This document shows, piece after piece, positions 24,368 through 35,724 of a stretch of DNA of 64,000 nt. The notes under the pieces were generated by a model, which saw only the letters and a program-made list of their open reading frames with translations, was not told the origin of the DNA and did no database searches. The translations under genes and the position numbers were made by a program. Source of the DNA: Lasioglossum baleicum (taxonomy: Eukaryota; Arthropoda; Insecta; Hymenoptera; Halictidae); contig NC_134932.1 of NCBI RefSeq assembly GCF_051020765.1, positions 11,036,001-11,100,000 of the forward strand, in the 5' to 3' direction. Position 1 is the stretch's first letter. Each line of letters starts with the position of its first letter.

Positions 24368-24400
24368 ATTGGATGAGCCCCTTCGACAGAGTCGTGTGCG
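24368..24400 (+). CDS. abd-A: abdominal-A microexon (33 nt): ..DWMSPFDRVVC..
   Basis: The exon is bounded by TTGCAG and GTGAGT. Joined to the G left over from exon 1, it reads D252-W-M-S-P-F-D-R-V-V-C262 and leaves a G for the next exon. The product ...ITDWMSPFDRVVCG is the linker between hexapeptide and homeodomain characteristic of insect Abd-A. It completes the TDWM motif, a second tryptophan motif known in Abd-A to contact Extradenticle. Both flanking introns are phase 1 and the length is divisible by 3, so inclusion or skipping keeps frame. It is too short to be found by ORF length alone; recognition rests on splice sites plus protein family. Confidence 0.93.
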
Positions 24401-25868
24401 GTGAGTATTACCTTATTGTTACACAGCGACCGTTCAGTTTTTACCGAAACTATGCTTGGATTATTGGTTCGTTTTGTTTCGGATGCGCCGATGTTGGAGA
24501 CGAGTGAATTTTACAGCGCGACGGACGCCGTTTTAGATGCTGGCGGACGTCGCCTGCCTCTAATTACTATCCCGGTCATTAGTAGTGGAGTGATTGTAAA
24601 GAGAAGACTGCTGGTAAAGCAGTTTCGTGTAAATATTTTTTGAACCACAGCAAATGCTCTCAATTGCACATATGTTCTTATTCGTAAAATGTTCCGAAGT
24701 AGCTTTGAGTGCAAAGAGTCACTCCGTAAGACCTGAAAAAAGCTAAACAACGTAAATAATTTCTAACCACCGAATCACACGAGTATAACAAATTTTAGCA
24801 GTACATAGAAGAGCACAAGCTGCGTTAAACCATCCCTAAACGGCAGAACAGTTGAGAAACTGCCACTGAACGTTCCTAAAAACGCGATAAGCACCGAATT
24901 AGCACTGTCGAGCGACGCGACGTTCGTTGCTCGATAATTGCAGCACTCTGTACGAGAGACTTTTACGTATTCAATAACCGGATAATATCCTTTACATGCA
25001 AATCGCAGTGTTCGTGCTCGCGTAGTATTTCAGCGGGCGCCATTTAAATCGACGCGAAGAGAACAGACTCTCCGTGGTCTCCGCGAGCCACAAAATCGAA
25101 GAAAGAGGGGAATCGACGGGACAATAGCACGTGGCTTAGAAGCGGCGAGCTCTCTCGATTTACAATTCTAATCCAGTTCCATAATTTATCCGAGCACTCC
25201 GGGACCGAGAGTCGGCGATAATATGGCGAGGGTGGCACGTCGAGTGTCCTTGAACGTGCGAAAAACTTCTGTTATCCGCGACGTATAGCCGGGCTTCGCT
25301 TGTAAATCTCGGCGGTGGATCGTCGGCTGGAAGTGGTCAGGGAGGTAAAACGAGTCTCGGATATGCGAGCGGGGACGAATCTGTTCCCAAGCGTGCTGCC
25401 ATGCCGCCACATATGGCAGCCATATTTCCACCGCGTAAGAGTCGCTTTCATTCACGAGCCGTTATCATGCGAGGCCGGTTGCCGCTTTTTCCCGACTCCC
25501 ATTACAACCGTCGCTCAAATTTCCGAAGGTCGGGTCCCGGACTGGAAAGCAGACAAAGATCACGGTGACAAGGCGATGCTACGAATAAAGGACCTGCGAG
25601 CCAAGATGGCCGACCAGATTCGCCACGGACCGGGTCCTGGAACCGGTACGCGCCACTGTAACCCTTGCCTGCTGGACTTTACAGTCGGAATTTTCGTTTA
25701 CACATTCCTCAGATCAACGCTAATCCTCTTATAGACGGTTTTTAGTAGGTAGATTTGGTTTGACGGAATTTTCTTTCGTGTGATCTTGAAGTCGAAGTTG
25801 GTCCTCTTGTCTAGACTCTTGTTTTGCCACCATCTTTCAAACTGAGCGCCACAGGATGGCGTGAATTC

Positions 25869-26370
25869 TACTCCTCTCATTAATGCGGTGTTCCTCTCTA
25901 ACAACGCACGAGGCGAGAGCTAAAGCGAGATGCGAAGAAACTGTGGGAGCTATTATCTTTAGCTTCATTAGCTTCTTGCCGCTATCTCGCTGCTAGCTTT
26001 CTGATTCTCTGCTACAGGGTGATGCAAACGACGCGAGCAATCTTTCGGAAATGTATTCCTCCCGTTAATGCAGTGTTCCTCTCTGACATCGCACGATACG
26101 AGGGATAAAGTATGCCATTAGAAAGCAATGGAAGCTGTTTTCTTTAACTTCATTAGCTTCTCGCTGTTATCTCACTGCTACCTTTCAAATCGTGCTCTAT
26201 AAAACAACGCCAATGAGAGGAGCAATTTTCTCTCGTTGATACAACTTTTCTACTCAGTGTCGCCCAATTAGAGAGACTCGGTAAATCATCGGGAAACTGT
26301 GGAAGTTCTAATTTTTATCGTGATTGGTTACTTGCTGTTGTCTTCCGCACAATGCACTGTGATAACGTCG
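25869..26370. repeat. Diverged tandem triplication, unit about 171-185 bp
   Basis: Three successive copies align. Landmark blocks are CTC-CRTTAATGC-GTGTTCCTCTCT, TCGCAC or TCGCCC, GAAACTGTGG or AAGCAATGGAAGC, a CTTCATTAGCTTCT block in the first two copies, and GCTRTTATCTC. The first landmark occurs at ~25875, 26060 and 26231, giving periods of 185 and 171. The third copy is most diverged. No transposon ends bound the array. Confidence 0.75.
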
Positions 26371-26905
26371 CACTAGAGACACACAGCGAGTCATTATTAA
26401 CAATAAACCTGGGATCATCCTGCCCAGCTCAGTTCTTCTTCCCAAACGAATCCCCGCGACGCTAAGGAGGGAAATCTTCCAGCAACAGCCAAGGTCTTCA
26501 GTGCATCAGCCGCCCTGTCTAAAAACCAGTTCAAAGAGAAGATCCCGTAAAAGTTAGCGCGAGCAGTTCGGTGATAAAAGCATCGCGCCGGTGCATCGTT
26601 AAACCCTCCTTACGGTCGCGCGGGGCGACACGGCCGCGGAATAAGTCGCTTTAAAGCTAATTCGAGCGTGGATTCCTCGTGGGCCCCGATGATCCAGCAG
26701 CAGGTAGGCAGGCAGGCAGCGTGGGCTGTCGCTTTTATAAGATGGCGTCGTTCGCGGGTTCATTGCGGCGTAAAAAAGCTGTGTGTCCTTGCGCGGACGT
26801 AAGCCTCGAAGAACTGTGTCAAGAAAAGTCAAGGGCACGACGGGGTTCGTTCACTTCCAGATAGATAGAGGGAGAGAGTGTGAACACACGTGGCCAAGGC
26901 GCCAC

Positions 26906-26940
26906 CTCGTGTCCCACCTTGTGTCCCACCTTGTGTACCG
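26906..26940. repeat. 12-bp minisatellite, three units
   Basis: CTCGTGTCCCAC, CTTGTGTCCCAC and CTTGTGTACCG follow one another directly. Confidence 0.85.
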
Positions 26941-27348
26941 TGTGCCCCCTGTTCATTTATGTCAGTTGCGCATGCAAGAGGGACGTGTGCGCACACCTGT
27001 CGTCGGCCGTGATAGCGTTCACCGCCCGCAAATTACGTCCGCGACTATCTTTTACATTGCCTATTATCCAACGGGTTATAGCGACGGCGGTAAATGCCCG
27101 ATTAGACGAAACTAAAACCGCGACAAGGAGGAGGGACGCGTGGAGAGGGGGCTTATCACGATATGGTTTGTTTACAACGGAGCGGATCATAATTTCAAAT
27201 AGAAGCGCCGCCCGATTACGCCGCAGGAAGTCCGAGCTCGTACAAACGGAACAGTTAGGCGAGCGGTTAGGGCGCTGGCTGAGAAACCTTTCCGGATGTA
27301 CAATCGACTGTTCGAGATACGACGATCATCTTGTGGGGCTGATGGATC

Positions 27349-27400
27349 TAAACCGTGGATCTTTATGCAAAATAAACATTTTCTACAATCAATAATTTTA
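27349..27400 (+). repeat. Dispersed repeat end, TAGACTGCGGAT family (diverged)
   Basis: TAAACCGTGGATCTTTATGC followed by AAAATAAACATTTTCTACAA resembles the terminal 50 bp of the MITE at 35973-36173. It is one-ended. Confidence 0.5.
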
Positions 27401-30069
27401 ATCAGCTGAAAGCAATGATTGATTGTCTTCCCCTCTGGCGACATCATCGAGCTTATCGCGATCAGACAGCCACGGCTATCGTCTGTCGCACGTCTAAACA
27501 ATTTACAATTACAACACACGGTTTATCGCCGTCGTTATCCATTTTACTTATCGCATAACTGTAGCATGCGTGTACAATTTCGCCGCTCATTTCGGGAGCA
27601 GCTTCGCGTCTATGCCCTACTGTCTATGTCCCCGATGGGAGCCAGAGCTTCGAACGTTCACGAATTTGAACAAGTTCTGCAATTCGAGGCAACAAGCCAT
27701 CCCCCGTTAGCCTTTAATCTCGCCCAGGCTGCGGAGCATCGACTGAAACACCGCTTCAAATTCGAGTCGAGTCGAGTCGGGAGCGGATATCACGGAGACA
27801 AATCCGGGGGAGAGTGTTTTCAAAACAGAGAGCCAGTAGATTTGGGTTGCCGGTATCGAATGGTCTCTCGTTTCTCATTTGTGTATGTTCCGAGAGAAGA
27901 TGAAATTGAGGGAGGTGCACGCGGAGAGTGTGAGGCGCGTCAGCCGAAATATCTGTGGGAACGTGTCGCGAGGAGACCTCCAGGATGTTCGACTAATTGT
28001 AATTGTAGTTATGTACGCGAATCAACGCTTAGACCCCGGCCACGCTCGATGCATTATGCATCGGTCGTCACACACGACTCTGCTTCTTTTTCCTCGATCG
28101 GTTTTGCATCGATAATCGCGGCTGGGGAGTCGCCACTTCGTCAACAACTGTGCTCGTCTTCGGAGGATGATCACACTATGATGCACTGTGGACTTTGTCC
28201 GTCGCTTTATCTTAATCTTATTATATTAAAAATCCGTTTTCGGTTTATTTGGTTTAGCTTTTGGTTCACGAGTGAATGTGTATAGTTAAGAAATTTCATA
28301 CTGCTGGTTGTTGGGTAAATTGTTAGAGGTGAATGTCCATTCTGTGTCATGTTGGTCGAAATTCGTAGATTCAGTAAGTGGCTCAGAAGCTCGACTAGCG
28401 TTTTGTTCAATTTAAGTGGAGTTGATTGAGGCAGTTGATTAAAGCATCATCATTAGTCACGTTACCTTCACGTCTAAATTAATCGAAGCTAGTGCAAGAC
28501 TTGAAGAAAATATTAGCTGTTAGGAGAAAGCTAGCTTGAAATACGACAGATCAGATAAATTTACATTTGCCTTGCAAAAGCCTTCTTACATTCATTTTAT
28601 TTATGTTGCCGGGCTCATCCTTGTAGAATCGCGTGAAACTCGAAATAGAGACTTAAAATTAAATTAATTACTCGTGATTACCGGTGAAATATTATTCTGC
28701 GATCATTAATTCTTTATTATTAGAACCCTTGTTTTTTCTTTTAAACGTGATGAATGAATACCGAGTACATATTAGAATCGAGTTTTACACGTTAAACGTA
28801 ATCGGTCGGTGCGGATTTTGGGGGGGTTGATCTTCCAGGAGATCCTTTTTAATTTCTAGGGATTCGAGGGATGAAATGGGATGGCAGGATTCCGTTGGCC
28901 GGGGCGTAGGACGTCTCCTTTTATCGAGGGAGGAATCGATGGTTGAAATTCCGCGGCACTCCGTCGCGTTCGCTATAAAGTAATGCAAGAATAGCACTTT
29001 GAATTCAACTCAAGCGCGTCATTCTTTCTCTTCCACTGGCTGCAATATCCGTCGCCGTGTCTATGGGCGTAATCTATCGCTGGTACGTGAACGTACTACA
29101 CCGTCGAGGTTGGGATCGGGATTGGCGACTGGGTGGCTTCGGAGTCCAACACTGATCCAACGGATAGTGTATCCCGTATCGCCTTTGGATTCTATACCGA
29201 ACGAAAATTCTATGTATACGTACGGCGGAACCCTCGCTATCCGAACCAACCAGAAAATCTTGGCTGTTCGGATAATATAACGATAACTTAGTTGCAGCAA
29301 ATTCCTAGTAAGTTGCGCAATATCGTACAATATTTTAGACAACCAACAGTGCATCGTTATTGGAATCATTCGTCAACTCATTCATCATCTTCTTTGTCCT
29401 AGAAAATTTAGAAAGACGGCTTTTGAGTAACAAATGAAGAACTGTTGACGAATATTCATGAGAATCTTAATTATGAACTAAGGTAACGCGTCATTTGAAA
29501 TGGACAGGCACACAATGCAGCAATTACGCCGGTGCTCGTCGAACTGACTAACGTTCTATTGTCGCTAGATTGCGTCTGTTTCGTAATGTTGCAATTTTCT
29601 GGAATTCTAGAATCTTTCCAAAATAGAATTCCACTCTTTTAACTCGTGTCACGCTTTTGTAGATAAAACTAACTTGAAGTGTGTTAAGGGGCCTGTTCAC
29701 GACCAAGCATACTGCGCAACAATTATTGTGCAGCATGATGTTTACGCAAATCCACATTGTATTAATTAGTCTATTACTAATAGGGATGGGATCAAGTTCA
29801 ATATGTACTCACGAATCCGAGTCAAGTTCAATAACCAAGTTTCATTACATGGGTTTCGATTACTACTTAAAAGCAATAAAAGTTTCAATGATTATACTTG
29901 AAAAGTATTCATTGTATACAAGTAGTTATAGAACCTCGGAATGAGTACTTACAAGTTTCGAAAAGATACTTATAAGTACTTCGATGTTGAAAGTAATCAA
30001 AACTTTCACAAGTAGTACTCGAATCTTGGAAATCAAAACTGCATAGTAGGTTTCGAGCACTTTCCTTAT

Positions 30070-30235
30070 TAAATTCGTAACTATTTAAGAATAATATTTC
30101 ATTTACAATACTTGGTTTTATCCTAGTCCGTTTTTTATCCATGATATTTCCTGCTTTTGAAATAATTCTTTCTGAAGGTACAGAAGTGGCCATTATACAA
30201 AGATTATACGTACAATTTTTGATAAAATGGGGTAC
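30070..30235 (-). pseudogene. hAT transposase C-terminal (dimerisation region) fragment
   Basis: The minus strand reads ...YNLCIMATSVPSER..., then SKAG, a KKRTRI basic stretch and EILFLNSYEFN. This is the typical C-terminal dimerisation motif order of hAT-superfamily transposases (ATSVPSER, SKAG, KKR, LFLN). Only the last ~50-60 residues are recognisable; upstream coding sequence is replaced by an inverted repeat and a tandem array, so the gene is non-functional. Confidence 0.8.
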
Positions 30236-30254
30236 TTGATTGAATTTTCACGCA

Positions 30255-30365
30255 CAACGAATTTGATCCACAATGACTTAAGACGACCACAGTATGTATT
30301 ATCATATGTATTATCATACAATATTGTCATACTGTGTCTCAAGTCATTGTGGATCAAATTCGTTG
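30255..30365. repeat. Large imperfect palindrome inside the hAT element
   Basis: The left arm (30255-30296) begins CAACGAATTTGATCCACAAT, and the right arm (30328-30365) is its reverse complement. The match covers ~38 bp with a few differences. The loop of ~31 bp is AT-rich. If transcribed it would form a strong hairpin. Confidence 0.8.
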
Positions 30366-30500
30366 TCGGTCAAAATCGTTGTCGATCAAATTCGTTGTCG
30401 GTTAAAGGCGTTGTCGGCCAAAGCTATTGTCGGACAAATCTGGAGTCGGAGAAATGTTGTCGACGAAAACCGTGTCGGAGAAATCTGTGTCGGTGATTTC
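30363..30500. repeat. Degenerate 16-bp tandem array
   Basis: Successive units begin TTGTCGG or TTGTCGA and are spaced ~16 bp (TTGTCGGTCAAAATCG, TTGTCGATCAAATTCG, TTGTCGGTTAAAGGCG and further, more diverged units). It starts at the end of the right palindrome arm, so the array may have grown from the arm tip (GGATCAAATTCG). Confidence 0.8.
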
Positions 30501-32869
30501 CATGGGACCCCTTGCTTTGTGTAAACTGTTTACATTAAGTGTTTAAATTTGTTACTGTATTCCATACTGGCAGGAACTAAACTGAACCATGTGAACGTTA
30601 GGAGAGAACTAATGCAAAAACAAAGGAACGACGTATATTGACAAACAGCCAATCAGACACACTGATCGAAAATTTCTTGAATCGATACTTGGCAGTAAAT
30701 ACGAATTAAAAACTGCCTTTCCTAGCCCATACACTTTTGCTTATATACCATTTGTTGTTATGGTAAAAATTGACATTCAAAACATTTGACTCAACGATTC
30801 TAAAACACTGAGTGTTTATTTGGTGGACGAGAACAATTCTTGGAACTTGTTATATGAAAGGAAAAAATCTTTTAAATTGCAAAATTGCTTTGTTATGATT
30901 TTTGGATCGAACCTGTGCGCCGATAGCATAAACTAATTCGTATTAATTCGTTACGATCGACAAAACGGAATATTTACTTATAGAGAGTTCGAATTCCATC
31001 AATCAAGGTTCGAACCTGTTTGCGCGGTACTTGATCCCATCCCTAATCACTATCATTCACGGTCAATCATGTTGCGCAATAGGCATTGTTGCGCAAAATG
31101 CTTGATCGTGACTAGGCCCCTTTAAACAAGTTCAGTATGCAACTAGTAAAATAGGGTATTTGTCGACAGACAACGTCGAGTGATCTCACCTGCAGATCCA
31201 TGTGGCAGCAGTGAAAAAGAAATGGAACCGGAAAAAAGTAATACGCCTGCGAAATCCTATTCGGAATTTCGGGGTACAGCGCGCGGGAATAAATAAGAGG
31301 ATAAAAAGGCCGCGGGGATGAATTTATATGACGAGTTAACTCGTTCTTTTCGGTCGATATGACAGCGGAATAAACGTCGTGGTGGAGGCGTTATTCGCCG
31401 TTTCCATTCGTCAACGGGCACTGCGCCGGAATATACGACGCGTTGCCGGTGTGCGCGCGCTCCTCGAGCGTGAAATTCGGAAAGAAACGCATCCATTTTA
31501 TAACACAGAATTAAACCGGGGGAGAGAAGATACGTGTGTATCTAATCTGTCGCAGTTGGTATGCGAACGTGGCGCATTTTGAGGTCAGGGATCGGCGGCC
31601 TGCTGATGGCTCCGTGGATATTATTCCGCGAGACCGTTTCTCTGCGGTCGGCTGCGTCTCGCCGACTACGTTTGGACTGCGACCAAATTCTGCAGCAACC
31701 GAACTTATATTTTGTATTAAACAACGGGGCGTGCGCTGCCACGAGGCAATTAGCTCACCCCGTTAGCTGAAGCTGTTTTCTTTCCTTGCAACGTCGTCCT
31801 ACAGCGTCCAACAATTTTTTTTCAAATCACGCTCCAGCAACCTTGACATTATTCATTTTATTGTTTAAAGGAAGAAAATTTTTGTCGGGCAATAATTAAT
31901 ACAGAACACAACTTTTCTGTAGTTAAGAGTCGTAGGTTGTCTGGATTGTGATCCTTGTTCGTAGATTTTATTGCTGCAGGCGAGAGAAATGTCAAGGATA
32001 GTAGCATTTTCTAACTGTACGTTCAGGTGGAGGGAATCGACGACACTATTTTATGTTTGATGTTTTGATGCCTCTCGTTGAATGACTGTGGTACTAAACT
32101 TATGAATGATTACAATTTAATTCGACGTTAGTCGACAACAATGGGCTATAATTCATTACAAGTTATCGCTCTCACAATTTCACTTGATGAATTGATATGG
32201 CGATGTTGACGCAATGGCTACGCCCAATAACGTCTCAATTTGTTTAACCTATAGGCCATTAATTTCAATATTTGTGTTCGACGTCTGCATTTCTGCATTT
32301 CTCTCTAAAAAATACTACATACGGATTCAAACGTCTGTAAAAACGTTGAAAAATTATTTTCGTCACTGACACCTTCACGGATTTGAAGGTTGACTCTTCC
32401 TCTTTCTAACGAGTCCTCAAAACTTGATTCGGTAAAAAATTCAGTCTCAAAAAAAATTTTAATTGCACCACTGTCGTTAAAAACCGTGTTTTCAATTTTT
32501 GATCTGCTACATTATACAATGGAATGTCAGAAAAAATCTAAAAGTAGGTTTCGAAAGTGGAGATTTCAAGCTACAAAATGAGTCAAGGTTTATCGCCGTA
32601 CGACTTCTTTCTACAAAACGATTGCTGAAGAACAGCAATTTCTCAAAAATCGTGAAATTGGGGTACAAAATACATTTCCACAGTCACGGTGCATTTGGCC
32701 GGGTATGTAGGAAAAATCGAAATGCAACGGGTTAGATAATTCACTCGTCGTCATTTCGGTGCCACCCCGGTGCCATCGTGACGTCGACAGTTCGCCGGTT
32801 TCTCGACAACAGAGGAATAGAGAGAAAGAGAGAAAGAGAGATAGAGTTCAGTGGCCAGCGAACGTCTAG

Positions 32870-32945
32870 CTCGGGTTTTGTGTGCGCTCGGCTATCACGG
32901 AGATAATGTATAATTTATAAACAGTTCGATCTGCCGGCGACAGTG
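32870..32945 (+). promoter_or_regulatory. Duplicated AT-rich element, copy 1
   Basis: It contains GATAATGTATAATTTATAA (32902-32920), embedded in a ~70-bp region that aligns with 33780-33865. Shared features are a GTGTG upstream block, CTA-CACG before the core, and CTG-C-GCAACA-like sequence after it. A GA-rich tract precedes it by ~30 bp. TTTATAA is a posterior-Hox/Caudal-type site, so an enhancer or paired binding site is possible. Confidence 0.45.
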
Positions 32946-33779
32946 CGACAGAGCAGCCGAGAGCATTCTTGTTGGCTTACTCAGGACTGTTTCACGGAGC
33001 TGTATTCCGTGCTCCTCCACCCTTTGATTAACCCCCGCCGGCGTGCTGTGTCGTTCCTGGAAACGTTTACCTTCTGTGACTGCGCGGAAAGAAACGGTAA
33101 TGGTCGAATCTTCCAAATTGCTGGCTGAAATTCGTTCTTTTTACCTTATCGTTGAGGCATTGGCCAAGTGCAAACGGCGGAACTTCGCAGTCCTCGGACG
33201 ATGCCACGAGAAACAGCCACTGAGACGAGAGGAGAGAGAAAGAGAGGGAGAGAGAGAGAGAGACAGGATTGGTGAAATCGTTGAAACGTGGATTGCGGTT
33301 GCCCGGCTAAGCAATTATATTTACTTTACGTGGCGACTGTTTACCGTTTGGCTACACGATGCTGTACAAAATAGTCGACAGCCTTGCAAACCCGAATAAG
33401 TCAGTAAAAAATGTATTAGAACGTCTACAAACAATAGTTTTTCTTTGCGAATGAACCACCACTCTCAGATAGAAAGAATATTTAAATATTCATTGTACAC
33501 ACGCATTAATCACTGTGGCCTGGGTTAGGTCCTGCATGCAATTATCAGGCTCGACAAGCGTTCAATTACAATTCCACCGCAGGGAGCCACAAAAATGATC
33601 CTAATCCAGCCATCGCAATGAAACATCGCCCGATCGACACGATCGAGGATCGAGTGGGGTTGTACCGTCGATCCTCGCTATCCCGTGATAATGCCTCGGC
33701 CGGGCCTGTTTAATCTATCTCGTGGCCCGTGAACGTTCTGCATTTTGATGTCGGGGCTGAGTAGCCTGCGGATGTCTAG

Positions 33780-33865
33780 TTGGATTTCGGTGTGTACACG
33801 GGGGCTAGCACGAGATAATGTATAATTTATAATCAGACCGTTCCTCTGGCAACACACACACAGCA
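33780..33865 (+). promoter_or_regulatory. Duplicated AT-rich element, copy 2
   Basis: GATAATGTATAATTTATAA recurs at 33814-33832, identical to copy 1 including two bases to its left (21 nt in all), exactly 912 bp downstream. The flanks are more diverged than the core, which would fit selection on the core or a recent gene-conversion tract. Confidence 0.45.
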
Positions 33866-35149
33866 GTAGCGCGTCGGTACGCTGCTGCACGGACTGAATC
33901 TTCCGCCCCAAAAGCCCGCCAACCCCTCATTAGCATTCGATGATGGCTGCCGCGTCCTGCAGCGTCCGTATTATCCCATTTCATCGTTCCAGCCTCCCCC
34001 ACCTGGGCTTCAAGCTCGTTTCCACCCGCCTCTTCATCCCCCACCACCCTCGAACACACACCCCTATTTTACACCTATTCCGTCTCCCTACCACGCGGAC
34101 ATACCACCCGGCAGGTATATCCGAGACATCATCCCGCGAAAAGGGTGCGACGTCGTTCGATATTTTCGACTAACTGAATTTTTCGATGAGAAACCCCATT
34201 TCCGATCAGACTGCTCGACAGCACTATCCGCCGAAATTTCGCAAGGTCGCGTCTTGCTGACCCGGACACTACCTGAGCTGTGATGCTCTTCAGGGTTCTG
34301 CCGGCTACTCAGCCCTTTCGAGGAGGACTCCTGATGAAACGGACCGATTGCTCTGGCTCTAGTTGCTCGGGATTGCTCTCCAAGGTCGCTCGGAGTAAAT
34401 CGTGGAGTTAAAATTGTGGAGGTGGGATTTTCTTGGTCCTTCAAATTTTTGCTCCCTCTCTTTCTTTCTCTGTGGACATTGCTGTTGATCTAGCTATTGT
34501 TTTGATGTTGGAAAACGGAAATGTGACGAAATAGAACGTAGGGATTGGAAGACAGTTAGCCACCCGCCAACATCCAGATGTCCCGAGTTCAACAGCGTCA
34601 GATGTTTTACCTGCGACCCTTCTCCTCCAGGAAAAAAAGTGCCTACTGATGGGGCACTAAATGATCAAACATTTCTAGGGGTAGCGGGTCTGGTGAGGTG
34701 GCGGCGACCTTGGGAAGCCCGGGTACGGCGCAGGCCAGGTCAGAGCAGCGGTGTTGTCACCGAGATTATTGAAACTGCAGTTTTATGGGCCTTAAAAGCA
34801 GTTTAATTGCTGTTATATAAGTGTGTTTATGCGCTGCCAGGTTTGGCCTCCGCCTGCGCCACCCCGAAGCGTTTATTTTATGGTCATACGACCAGAGAGA
34901 GCGTGGCGCGGCGCGTACCCCGCTTTTGTCGCGTGCCGAACCCATCACACCAGTCAAATCCTGGCTGGTCGATTCGAAATGTCGCTGTACCCTCACGCAA
35001 CCAACCAACAAAAAACAATCCTAACCAAAAGAAACGGAACAGAGTGTCTTCGCGAAGAGACACGCATAATCATTGCGAGCCAGACTCGTTTTCTTCGGAG
35101 GAATGTTATTTTTGGTCGAGACAGTGTTGGTCATCATTGGGCTGAGTAG

Positions 35150-35222
35150 ATTAAAAATTTCCGTAGCTTCCGAGTTGCAATTTGCGAGACAATTTCTATT
35201 TAGCAACAAAACCCGCAGTCTA
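35150..35222 (-). repeat. Dispersed repeat end, TAGACTGCGGAT family (minus orientation)
   Basis: It reads on the minus strand as TAGACTGCGGGTTTTGTTGC, then CAAATTGCAACTCGGAAGCT. This corresponds to the terminal and subterminal blocks of the same family seen at 48002 and 35973-36173. Confidence 0.55.
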
Positions 35223-35724
35223 GTCATCGAGTTGAACCAACCTGTGGCCTCTTCCCGGTTATCGCGTCATTCATCAAGACAGATCTTTTCCAGTTTCTTC
35301 TGTGTTTACCATTCTCCCGACCACGTCATGCGTAGAGTGGTAACAGACATTTTGCAGTAGCACTTGAGACTTGGGTTCTGACGGTCCCAGGCAGTGCCGT
35401 AACGAGGGTATGAAGCGCCTGTGGCAAGTGTCTATCTTGCGCCTCCCCGCAACCCAATAATTACAAAAAAATTACAAATTTTAATGTAACAAGTTAAATT
35501 TTACTAAATGCTATATATTAAATACTATTAACCTCATCAAAATGAGTTGCCTGTATATACGATAATGTATTTGTCGAGGTATTTGTATGAATAAATAATA
35601 TATAACCTAAATAAGAACAAATTTTTATTCATATTGAACGACGACAAAATAAATGAAAAACAAAACATAGGTACATGTTAAAATAATATAATGAAAACAT
35701 AAAACAGTTCAGCATATTTTATAA

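Larger units (their letters stand above)
26371..29683. other. Intron 2 DNA, CpG-rich then AT-rich; no gene recognised
   Basis: This stretch holds a 12-bp minisatellite (CTTGTGTCCCAC, 26906-26940) and a dispersed-repeat end at 27349. An unusually long open frame runs over 27419-28285 (288 codons) without recognisable domains. From 28,200 the sequence turns AT-rich. No splice-bounded conserved exon is visible. Confidence 0.4.
29781..31045. mobile_element. hAT transposon (1265 bp), degenerate, nested
   Basis: The ends are TAGGGATGGGATCAAGT and its reverse complement (ACTTGATCCCATCCCTA). The flanks ATTACTAA (29773-29780) and ATCACTAT (31046-31053) match at 6 of 8 positions, consistent with an old 8-bp duplication. 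It carries a transposase remnant on the minus strand (30070-30235), a large inverted repeat (30255-30365) and a 16-bp tandem array (30363-30500). It has inserted into the TTAA foldback element, giving a relative order of events. Confidence 0.8.
29684..31125. mobile_element. TTAA-flanked foldback element interrupted by a hAT element
   Basis: TTAA at 29684-29687 is followed by GGGGCCTGTTCACGACCAAG. The right end is the reverse complement (CTTGATCGTGACTAGGCCCC), followed by TTTAA at 31121-31125. The arms stay complementary for about 50-60 bp (GCGCAACAAT and ATTG-GCA-CATGAT blocks). Without the central insertion the element is only ~175 bp. A TTAA target suggests a piggyBac-derived MITE, which is an inference. 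Confidence 0.7.
31126..35383. other. Intron 2 DNA with GA tracts and a duplicated AT motif
   Basis: No coding exon is recognised. GA-rich tracts lie at 32818-32846 and 33228-33263. The duplicated AT-rich element is described separately. The stretch 34000-35000 is moderately GC-rich, with no identified function. Confidence 0.4.
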
